Source: Chamaea fasciata
Taxonomy: Eukaryota; Chordata; Aves; Passeriformes; Sylviidae
Reading direction: 5' to 3'
NCBI GenBank assembly: GCA_029207755.1
Contig: JARCOQ010000007.1
Span: 40,009,656-40,073,655 of the forward strand
DNA length: 64,000 nt
Below the pieces are notes generated by a model. That model was not told the origin of the DNA, did not search any database, and saw only the letters and a program-made list of their open reading frames with translations. Position numbers and translations under genes: made by a program. Every line of letters starts with the position of its first letter. The stretch's first letter is position 1. Positions 47,239 through 56,686 of the stretch are shown one piece after another.

Positions 47239-50200
47239 GTAAAGCAGGGGCCCTTCCCCCACTCTCCCCAGCTATTTCAGGGTGGGCCACGGGTGGGCAG
47301 GAAGTAGGGTGGCACCCACTGTTGGTGTTTTCACCGTGCAGTTTGGCAGAGCTTTCTAAGAATGGCTGTGGGGACCGACATGCAGGGCTCAGCCAAGGGC
47401 CCTGGCAGAAGCTCCAGCCACTGAGCTGGGAATGGGCACAGAGAGATGACCTGGTTACCTGGGGCTATACCAGGGGCAGCTGGGGCCCAGGACCCCAGGC
47501 ACGGTGGATCCTGTGATACATGCCAGGCAGGCAGGAAGCTTTGGTAGGACTTGGTGCTCTGGTGAGGAGCCTGAGCAGGCACCTCTTGGCCCTGGACCAG
47601 GGTGGCTCAGGGGCAACCTGCCTGCTTCCTGCTTCTGTGGACAGTGCTCAGAACACAGAAAAGCCCTGCTGCTTTGGATCTGCTTTCTTTACTGTTCAGT
47701 CTCAGCAGTTTTTCATGTCAGTGATGCTTCACAGAGGGATGTTGTTTTGTTGCATTGCATACCTTAGAGGTAGGTCTTTTGCTGGCAGATACAGACACAA
47801 ACTTGAGGTATTCTCACTGTCTTTTCTGGCTAAGCTTGATTTTATCTGTCATTTGCCATTTCCCTGGGGCTGGCAACAAGAGCAAGTGCCTGAGACTTTG
47901 CTTAGAAATCTTGGGGTTCATCAAGGTAGATGATTTTTTTGCTTCCAAACAAGGATGGGAATGCATCCTGGCTTGCCTCCTGGTAAAGACAGGGATAAAG
48001 CACATGATTTTTTCGAAGGATAGGAACTGGACTTGATGCAGGATATGGGAGCTGCTATATCTGAGACATTTTCAGGTTATTGAAGGCAAGGATAGAACGG
48101 TTAAGTTCAAAGAAAAATGTCTTGGGTTGGGGGAGGGGGGAGAGGATGTGGACAGATAGATGGGCTGGGAAGATAACTTTTGTGGCTGAATTTTGTAGTC
48201 TTGTGGAGAAGTGGTGGTGTGAATGTTAGAGTCCACAAGAGGGGCAGTGCAATATGAAAATAGAAGATGAAAGTCTGTGTGACAGTTTCAACTGTCAGAA
48301 GGACCAGATCTCAGCAGAGAATGGCTGGTGCATGAAGCTCATGACCTGAAGTCTGGAGACCTCTGTTCTCCCCTGCCTAAGAGGCTTGGGAGTGTTGCAG
48401 GGACGGTTAGCACTGCAGGCATTGCTAACAGGAGGCTCCAGAAAAGAGCAAGGACAGAGAACAGAGAGGTGGAGCAAATAAGATCTATGTTAAAAACAAA
48501 AGCTCTGAGTCTGTCTAGTTAAACAAAGCAGGGGCCGTACTGTGTTGTGAGGGTCTGCAAAAAATAAGCCTGAGGCGGAAGGGCGCTGGAGAAGGGAAGG
48601 ACCTACAGGGGTGAAAAGAGAAAAACACGGGCTGACTATCTGGAAAATGGTATATCCAAGGAGCTGGAATGTCTGCAGTGCCATTACCCTGCAAAGAGAC
48701 AGGAAAGGAAAAGGTTTTCTGCAGAAGAATTCAAATTGTCTTTTTTCCAGAGGAAGGTCCTTACTCTGGTCCGTCAAACTATATTCCAGGCCAGTGTGTT
48801 GGTGAAGGGAGAGTGGTCATTTCCCAGCTGTGCTGAGATCCTCAAGGATGTCAGATGTGCCTCTCCTGGCAACAGGGATACTAAAAGAATCACACATCCC
48901 CTGGGCTACAGCTTTATACTGGTGTGGAGGGTGTGTCCTTTGCTTCAATGATGTTATCTGCTGTGTCCCTTTCCCAACTATTCCCTGCAGGACAAGGGTG
49001 AGGGAGAGAATTACCATCATTTCCATGCCTTGTTTCCCTAGGACTCTTCTGATGACATGAGGAAAGTCCAAAGGAGGGAGAAGAATCGAATTGCTGCCCA
49101 GAAGAGCCGCCTGAGGCAGACCCAGAAGGCAGACACGCTGCACTTGGTGAGCACTCCCACCTTCCCCTGGTGCTGAGGACTCATAAGAGACAATGTGCTT
49201 TTCCCCTGGGACTTGGAGCAGAGCTGCACAGTGGAGGCAGGACAGGAAAAGTGAGGCCAGGGCAGGATGTAGGAGTCAGCTCTTGCAGTGAGAGCACACA
49301 GCCCAGGATGGCTGCCACTGAAGCGTTTAGTTTTGCAGCTAGTTTTGAATCCAACTTTATCTCTCAGTCTTTCATTACTGATTTCCTTTCCCAACCTCTT
49401 CTTACTGAGCTCTTTGAAAGCACAGTCTCACCTGGGTTGGCTCTCCCCAGGTTTGAGATTCATGCCACCACTTATGCAGAGGTGCAAGAGCCTACAAAGA
49501 CACTTTTCAGTGCTACTGTGGGCACCACCAACAGCACTTCCCAGTGCAAAGAATTAGATACCTGCTTTTCAGGAGGGATGGTCACTTCTGGCTGTGTGTG
49601 TTTGGGCAGGCCTATGGAGACAGTGTTGGAGCATAAGGTCTGGGATGCTCTGCATTTTGCACATTGATAAGTGCAGTCCCAAGTATTTTGGGCCACTGAT
49701 GAAAAGGATGAAGAACATGCAGCCTTGCAGTGGCCAGAAACCATCCTCATCCCTGTGCTGGGCTTGACTGTCCTCTGAGAAGTGGTAGTTGAGCTCATGT
49801 TCAAAAAAACTTCCTTTGATTTAGCAGTCTCCATATTCCCATTTTTGGAAATAATTCCTGAGAATCCAGTTCTGAACCTTCCTCCTTACACAGTGCCCTT
49901 AGTCCATGGTTGGAGCTAGGTTTAAGACAGAGATTTCACTCTTTTCTCAGTAGCTGATGAACCTTCTAGAGCTGACATAGCTCTTGGCTGATTCCATTAC
50001 ATCAGCCAGCAGCAATGGCTCTGGGCAACTGTTTCTGAGAGAGGTGAGAAAATACACTTTCCTTGGGGTCAGTGCTGTCTCCACAGTAATCCTAGAGGTA
50101 CGTATGGGCTCTGAGCTTCCCCCAGGAAAATCCTGCCTAGCTGTGCACCTAACAGAATTGGGCTGCTTCTCTTAGAGCAGATAACAAACCACTTGCTTTT

Positions 50201-51780
50201 GAAATTACTACTGCTCAGCTAGCACTGATAGCACACAGTCCTTGCCTGCCCATTGGGATGGGGCAGTGGGGCTAAGTCCAGTTTGGATGTTGACAGGCAG
50301 ATGAAAAAATGCAGGGAGGCAAGTAGATGATGGATGGTAAATTTCTGCTAGTTTTTTTTTTTAATTCCAGTGGACAGTGACACCCTGCTGTTCCTGGGTT
50401 CATTCCCTGAGCACTCTTTGCCTTTGGTCGATTCTGCATCAGGGCCTTTGTTTTTCTGATGTGGTTGTTCCCAGAAAAGCATGGCTCATTTTGAGCTATG
50501 GTGGTATGGAAGGAGGCACCAGCTCCATCTGCCCCAGAGTTTTCTAGCTTGTGTTTTGAGGGGAATGAGTCATGGGAAAGCTGGGACTCCTGGCCCTTAG
50601 GTGATTCCCATCAGTTCCTGAGTTTAACAACAGCCATGATTTCCAAACCATTTGGTCACGCCTTCAAGATGCTGTTTGCTGTGTGAGCTCCTGCTGTGAC
50701 AGCAGCTGTAATTGCTGGATGCACTTCAACCTCTGCACATAGTAGGCACCGCTAGGAATCAGCGTGGCAGCAGAGGGGTGAGCAGAAGGTTCACTTTGAC
50801 AAGGTGGTGGTGCAGCTTTCCAGAGCCTCCAAGTGCTGGGTCTTGCTTTAGCTCTCTCAGCTGAGTTTCCAGTCCTCTGGTCGTGTGCAGGCCACTGGCT
50901 CCATGGTCCGTTGATGCCTGCAATGCTTCAGCCTGGAGCTGGCTGCACTTCAGCAGAAGCCGAGGTAGCAGAGGCTTTGATGCTCTCAGTACTGTTGAGA
51001 CAAGGCTGAGCATCATTATTAACCCCTTAGTTGTTATTCTCATTAATACCAGTATTAATTCAGTTCTTCTGAGGCCTTAGTTTCTCTTTTCTTCTGACTC
51101 AAGCATCTCCCCTTCCTCCCCATCTCGCTGCTGCTTTCCTCGGCTGCTCGCAGGAAGCAGTGAGTCTCTTCTTTCCAGGGCCATGACAGGTTTCCTGTGG
51201 CAGGTGGTTTTCTGGTTAAAGACGGCGGTTATTCAACGTGCTCTCCCCTGGGGGCTGGGCTGCCCGGGAAGAGCCCGGAGATGTGTGTGTGCGAGAGAGG
51301 GAGCGAGAAAGCCTGGGCGGGAGCAAGCCGCAGTTGATTCTCGTAAGCCGGGGCTGGGGAGCGTGGCTGGGGCTGCCGGCATCGCACCCACACCCGACCC
51401 AGCCAGCTGGCGGAGGAGGGTTTGCCCAGGCGTGGCTCTGTGATGAATTTACCAGAAATAAAGCATTCTGGAAATTCTGTGGGGCAGAGAGGTGAAGTAC
51501 CACAACCCTCATGTCCCTATCTCATCCCTGTGGGTCCCATGCTGAGGAAGCCCCTGTGGTTTTGTCTCCTCAGGAGAGTGAAGACTTGGAGAGACAGAAT
51601 GCTGCCCTGCGCCGGGAGATCAAGCAGCTGACAGAGGAAATGAAGCACTTCACCTCGATGCTGAGCTCCCATGAACCGCTCTGCTCCATCCTGACATCCC
51701 CTCCACCGCCTCCAGAAGTGCTTTATGCCACACACTCTTTTCACCAGCCCCACATTAGCTCCCCACGCTTCCAGCACTGA
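47173..51780 (+). CDS. BATF: Basic leucine zipper transcription factor ATF-like (BATF)
   Basis: Join of exons 47173-47238, 49042-49146 and 51574-51780, giving 125 codons, the human BATF length, with GT-AG junctions all in phase 0. BATF is a small nuclear bZIP protein that pairs with JUN proteins and, with IRF4 or IRF8, binds AP-1/IRF composite elements. It is essential in mammals for Th17 and Tfh differentiation, class switching and effector T-cell programmes. Visible features are a Ser-rich N-terminus, the NRIAAQKSR basic motif (37-45), heptad leucines 55, 62, 69 and 76 with Phe83 and His90 continuing the register, and a C-terminal Pro/His tail ending SSPRFQH. It has no separate activation domain, as in the family. 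It lies downstream of JDP2 in the same orientation, keeping vertebrate synteny. Confidence 0.97.
47239..49041 (+). other. BATF: BATF intron 1
   Basis: 1.8 kb with a clear acceptor (TTTCCCTAG ending at 49041). No repeat or further exon recognised. Confidence 0.9.
49042..49146 (+). CDS. BATF: BATF coding exon 2 (residues 23-57, basic region)
   Basis: A 105-nt phase-0 exon encoding DSSDD, the basic region with Asn37, Ala40, Ala41, Ser44 and Arg45, and the first zipper leucine (Leu55), followed by His56, which corresponds to mammalian His55 used in contact with IRF factors. The donor is TTG|GTGAGC at 49147. Confidence 0.97.
49147..51573 (+). other. BATF: BATF intron 2
   Basis: 2.4 kb. Contains TRE sites at 50566-50572 and 51095-51101 and a CpG-rich block at 51225-51440, 130 bases before the acceptor (CTCCTCAG ending at 51573). 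Confidence 0.9.
51574..51780 (+). CDS. BATF: BATF coding exon 3 (residues 58-125, zipper and tail)
   Basis: Encodes ESEDLERQNAALRREIKQL and the rest of the zipper, the HEPLC block, a Pro-rich stretch (PPPPPEV) and the conserved FHQPHISSPRFQ end, with TGA at 51778-51780. The position matching mammalian Lys63, another IRF-contact residue, is Arg64 here. Glu78 matches Glu77. Confidence 0.97.
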   Translation, partial: ESEDLERQNAALRREIKQLTEEMKHFTSMLSSHEPLCSILTSPPPPPEVLYATHSFHQPHISSPRFQH

Positions 51781-52220
51781 GCCAGCCAGCAGGACAGAAG
51801 CCTGCCAGCTCCACTGATGGAGAAGTAACTTTGTGGGGCTTGCTTTTCCATCCAAGGAAAGGAATTGGACAGATGGACATTCCTCCTTAAAGTATGTATT
51901 CTGAGTGATTTGCCTGAGACTTGTTCCCTGTGCAGAAATGGCAGAGCCACCATGAGGTATCTTTGGACAGTTTCCAGCTTGGATTCTGGGAGGAAGAGGC
52001 AGTCACGAAAGGGCACCAACCCCATTCTCTGGCCCTTGTTTGGGGAGACTCACAGGAGTGTGCAGTGCCAGCAGCCTCCATAAGAGCAGCTGGCTGTGGC
52101 ACGCAACAGCCAGACCTCCAGGAAGAGGAAAGGCAGCAGGGGTGGAGGGGAAGGTTGGGGGCCACAGAGTGTCAGGGCAAAGCTGGTTTATTTTTTTAAA
52201 ATAAAGATTGAAAATGCTTA
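51781..52220 (+). other. BATF: BATF 3' UTR
   Basis: About 440 bases from the stop codon to just after the poly(A) signal, with no repeat and no further frame of interest. This length is typical of the short BATF mRNA. Confidence 0.8.
52200..52205 (+). terminator. BATF: Canonical poly(A) signal of BATF
   Basis: AATAAA in a T/A-rich setting 420 bases after the stop, followed by a T-rich stretch (about 52219-52232). The cleavage site is probably near 52,220. Confidence 0.8.
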
Positions 52221-55200
52221 ACTCTTTGTTTCCAAAATAGGGTTTGAGTCACTCCTAAGGCCTGGCATGGCACAGTGAAGACACAGGCAGCATGAGGGGA
52301 GAACTTGGAGCCCAGAAAACAGCCCTACATGCATAGGAGTCTAATCCAGGGCAAGCAACCAGAGCCCCACATTTAGAAGGGGAGCCCATGCACATAGGCT
52401 GGTCAGGCTGAGGAGCAATGGTTTCTGGGGTGATGAGGTCCCTGGGGAGGATAGGTCTCTCCTTGCTGCAGGGCTGGACCTGGCTAATGACTGTGATATG
52501 CCACGTAGTATCACAGGTCTCTTCTCTGCTGAGCCTCTCAGCTCCCTGCTACTGGTGGCTATGCCTCCACATGCTCCCCTTGCATGTGTGGAGGTGCGCT
52601 GCCATGTCGTGTCAGCTCACAGGCAGGTCTTGGTGGGCTGTGAGTCTTCAGTTTGGCCAGCAGCACAGCTGGGAAGGAGCATCATGACATGGAGGGAGCT
52701 GGTGGTCTTTTCCTGGTGTGTACAGGAGAAGCGGGACCTAGCAGGACTCATGCTCCAAGGTGCCCTGCTAAGGCATGTAGCTGCAGCCTACATTCTTTCC
52801 CCTTGCCCATCGGTCACAGCTTCACAAAAGGCTGCTGCACTACCTCATGCATTGAAACAGATGAAACTTGAAAGGTCAGAGAGGAGTAGATTAGTACTTC
52901 TGAGCGTGATTTGTTGGAAACACAAGCCAGTCCATACAAGCAATCTCTGCCCCTTACCCCACACCAGCCAGCAGCCCACTTATCAGCCGCACTCTATACA
53001 CAAGGCTGAAGCCCACCTGCCAGTGGTTCTGCTGGTAACAGTGGCTCAGGACTGCTGCCATCTTCAAGGAGCATCAGCTGCAATCTTTTCAGCATAGAGT
53101 ACCACAAGCAGTGCTGCTGATGTAGGCTTTTAAATGAGGGAAATAGACTAAATTTGTAGATATCCTTCTTGCAGGCACGGAGAAGCAGCCTATTTGTGGG
53201 AGCTGACAGTGGTCAGAACATGGATTCTTAGGCTCCAGGCAGTGCCTTGAAGCCTGTGGGAAAGCCAAGGACAAAACTCACTCAGTCTGGCCTGGAAAAT
53301 CCTGAAGAGAAACCCAAAATAATCCCTATAAACAATCCCTGTACATAGCCCCCTCCTGACACCTAGTGTTTTTCCAACTTGTTTACTGGTAGAGATGTTT
53401 ACAAAAAGGTGGTGCCCTAAAGGACCAATCCTATTCATTGTACTGAAACACTGTATAAAAGATTCTCTCTTTCAATAAACTTTGCTATAAGCCCTCTGAA
53501 AAACCTGAGTTCTGCTTGTCGTTACATGAGCTGTCCTGAACTGTAACGACACCCTGTTTCCAGATGGGTTTTGGCCCATCATCATAGCCCTCAAGAGCAG
53601 TTGGGTAAAGTCTGTAGTGCGCTGTGCTGTGCATATTTTCTCTCTCTGGTTTGCCCTAGAAAGATGATAACCAAATACTGCCATGTCTCAGCAAGCTGTC
53701 CTCAGGATAGGCACAGGTAGCATTGTGATTTCTCCTGCCATGGTCTGTTCAGAGGTTTGTGAGCCTCCTGCCTCCAGTTTCTGTGCCAGCAAGGGATGCA
53801 CTGTGGTCAGAGATGCCTGGTGTGAGAACATTGGCCTGGGTGTCACCCTACACCCAGGGTGACACCTACAAAAACAGTGCTGAGGCAAGGGGTGATTGCA
53901 CTGGCCCTCCCTGTCTGTGTAGCTCTGGGATGAGGGATGAGCACATTTAGGGAAGGACATAGGGAAGGGCGATGATTATTCCAGCCAGGGAGCTGGGTTT
54001 CTGCATATATGACGTGCACAATACATCTACCATTTCAATGTGTCTTACACCACCCCTCTCTGCTGGATCTCACACTAACAGGCTTCACTCTAAACATTGG
54101 TTCAACAAACAGAGCTGCTGATTCCTTGCACAGGCCATGCTTTGAGCCAGTCAGGCTACACAGGCTCTTCCCAAGGTGCATTCTCTGTAATTTGTTCCTT
54201 TAAGCCTGAGAGAGACAACTGACTCCAGCTCTAGATAAGCTTGTCTTTACAAGCTCTGCTTCTGCTCCCTGAGCTTCTGGTGGATTTTTTCCCAGACTTT
54301 TCACTATCACTTCTGCTGTTCCTTAGGGTTCTGATGTTCCCATGCTTCCTGGTTTACAGGCAGAGAAAAAAGCTACTGCTACCTTGCTTGGGGTTTGCTG
54401 TGGGAGGTACTGCAGAATCATGCTCTTCACTGGAGGATGCAACAGCGTCTCACCAAAGCCTACAGTGTTGCCTACAGTGAGAGATCTCCACCCTTGCAGC
54501 GACCTTCGTATTTTCTCATGGCTATAAAATGCTAAGCTTGGTTTCAGCTGCAGATGGAGAAGGTCCTACCATGATGTACATGTCACCTATGCCCACTCAG
54601 ATAGGGAGCCAATATTTTTGCTGCAAAGCTGTCGAAGTCTAGATACTTCAGGCTGGGTGGGGTTCTGTGTAACGCCCGTAGATTTGCTAGACCCAAGTCA
54701 CTGGTAACGTCTCAGACATATTACTGCAATTCAGAATGAAAATAACCAAACAGCAAGCGGTAAGACTGGGAGACATTGTTTGCAACAACATCCTCTCCAA
54801 AACCTAAACAATATTCTTGGCATCATCAGTCAATGTGTCCTCCCTGTGCACAGCAGCTGACTGTGAGCTGGAAGCCTCCTACCAGGGCTGCGCTCAGCAG
54901 TTTTGGCCAAACCAAGTCTTTCTGGTGTTCGCTGGTCCTAGGAGACACATCTTCCAATCTGACTTGGCTTTGCCTCCGTCTTGCCCTCAAAAACCTGACC
55001 ACAGAACATGATCTGCGTGGTTCAAGCCGGTTTTGACCTCTGCCGCCTTCTGTAATTGTGAGGTACCTGGGAGGCAGTCTCTCCTTGTTATAAAGAATGG
55101 TTCTCCTGGGAGAATGTCCTTATCACCCAAGCAGCAAGGGACAACATATCCTTTCTGCCCTTTCAAACAGTGCAGGGAAAAAATATCTTTTCCTAAGGCT

Positions 55201-56050
55201 ATTTGCAGAGCAGCACAATCTGCTTGTTCTAGCTGTCTGAGGAGGGTCCTTCACTTCTGTACTGGTGCTGCCTCTTCCTTCTCTTTCCCGGGCTCCCGGC
55301 CCCTTCCTCAAGGCTCCTCACACACTACTTTTGATTTCAAAGTAGCCAAGTGCCTGTCCTCTGGTGTGGCCCTCACTGTTGTCCGCAAATGAGCTGCAAA
55401 TGAGCCTAAACGAGGAGCAAGGTGCAGGGAGGTGACCAGGGCAATCACTGCCGATTGCTTTCCATTATCTGCTCCTCCCAGCAACGCAATTCCTGTAATT
55501 TTCGTTTCCTTGGCATCTGGCATTCCTTAAGTGTTGCGTGTGTTATCTGGCCATGCCCGGCCTTCGGGAGCACTGAGTTGCTGGCTGCTCCAAGGAAGGG
55601 GATGTTTCTGGGCACACAACTGGATAAACCGGGTGATGTCCGGGCCTGTGGAAGCCTGTCCCTGCCCCAGTAGGATGTCAGCGCCTTTCTGCTGTGCTAC
55701 AGAGCTCCTCACTGAAAACCCCTCTCAAAGCACTACGTAAACGAGGGCTCACAGGAGGCTGAGAGACTCTTTTCCAGCCGGGGAAGGCCCGGCAGGAGAA
55801 AGACAGCTCTGCCGTGCAAGCGCAGCCGGCCGAACACTGCGTGTGTGCTGGCCTCTGCTGGGCGACAGTGAGCGCTCACAGCCGGCACCTGCACTCCTCT
55901 CGGCAGAGCCGCTTGGGCAGGGGACAGACTTAAGCAGCTCTGTTGCCCATTTCGCTGTGGCTCCAAACTATTTATGCACTTGTTTCACAAATCTCATCTC
56001 AGAATTCACTTCTGTTGGAGCTGCCAGCCTGCGTCAACAAGAGGATAACC
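52221..56050. other. Intergenic region downstream of BATF
   Basis: No gene recognised. It holds LTR-like promoter/poly(A) signals at 53425-53479, an inverted repeat at 53517-53551, a pair of competing hairpins at 53835-53866, and a CpG-containing block at about 55690-55960. Confidence 0.55.
53425..53526 (+). mobile_element. Possible LTR 3' portion (CCAAT, TATA, AATAAA)
   Basis: CCAAT (53425-53429), TATAAAA (53454-53460) and AATAAA (53474-53479) lie in the tight order seen in retroviral LTRs, followed by about 50 bases ending TTACA. No matching 5' end and no target-site duplication could be found, so this may be a decayed LTR or chance. Confidence 0.35.
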
Positions 56051-56055
56051 TCCTG
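56051..56055 (+). repeat. Left target-site duplication (TCCTG)
   Basis: Directly abuts the TG start of the LTR at 56056. It is identical to 56682-56686 on the other side. Confidence 0.8.
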
Positions 56056-56681
56056 TGTAATAGATACATAGTTTTAAATTCGTGGATTAAAATTGTGTGT
56101 ATTAAAACTTTGCAGTGGAATGTAAAAACCCCTGAATTCCTGGAAACAGTTCCAGGGCATCTCTTTGCATACCACAGTCTTTTCACAGTCCAAAGGTGTT
56201 ACCTTGACATCTGCCAGAGAGATAACCGGGAAACGGCCCATTAAGCATGGGCTGACCACATCTTCACAGTTCACCAGGAGATCCGATACCAATCTGGGCA
56301 GAGGGCGGCAGAAACCTTCTGACAGAAGATTCGGAGACTTTTCATTCAGACGTCTTTTCAATTTCTCAGGAAACTCTTTCAGATATCCCTTGTGGACACC
56401 AGACATTTCAATGATTATGTTATGTACATGATGTCATGTTCTTCGGGTTCTTTGTTACCGTCTTGTTTTCGCCTCAGGGTAGAAAAATGGTATAAAACAC
56501 CTACCCTGAGACCCTGAATTTGTGGGCAGTACTCCGGAGAAGCACCTTTTGCTGCTCCCGGACTGTCCACCCAACATTCGATCGATGTTGTCCTGATTTA
56601 TCATGGCGTTTCCCGAAATTGCTTTTCAAATTTGTTAAATAAATCTTTGATTTTGGAAATTGGTTCTGATCATTTATAACA
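56056..56681 (+). mobile_element. Solo LTR of an endogenous retrovirus, 626 bp
   Basis: Begins TGTAATAGATACAT and ends ATTTATAACA, so it has the TG...CA ends and short imperfect inverted terminal repeats of an LTR. It is flanked on both sides by the perfect 5-bp duplication TCCTG. In + orientation it has a CRE-like TGATGTCA (56429-56436), a TATA box TATAAAA (56491-56497) and a poly(A) signal AATAAA (56638-56643) about 145 bases later, which define U3, R and a short U5. No polypurine tract or primer-binding site adjoins it, so it is a solo LTR left by recombination. It retains many CpGs, suggesting a fairly recent insertion. A 5-bp duplication fits several ERV classes, so the family is not assigned. 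The minus-strand 110-codon frame inside it (56074-56406) is not a recognised protein. Confidence 0.85.
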
Positions 56682-56686
56682 TCCTG
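56682..56686 (+). repeat. Right target-site duplication (TCCTG)
   Basis: Follows the CA end of the LTR at 56681 and is identical to the left copy at 56051-56055. Confidence 0.8.

Noticed and set aside
55868..55879. Perfect palindrome GTGAGCGCTCAC, resembling the core of the idealised lac operator
   Set aside because: A coincidence in vertebrate DNA; no bacterial or vector sequence surrounds it.
56074..56406. 110-codon minus-strand frame with protein-like composition
   Set aside because: It lies wholly inside the U3 part of the solo LTR and antisense to it; no recognised domain.
56418..56424. TGTTATG as an alternative left end of the LTR
   Set aside because: It mirrors the right end TTATAACA, but the bases before it (GATTA) do not match the right flank (TCCTG), whereas the start at 56056 gives a perfect duplication.
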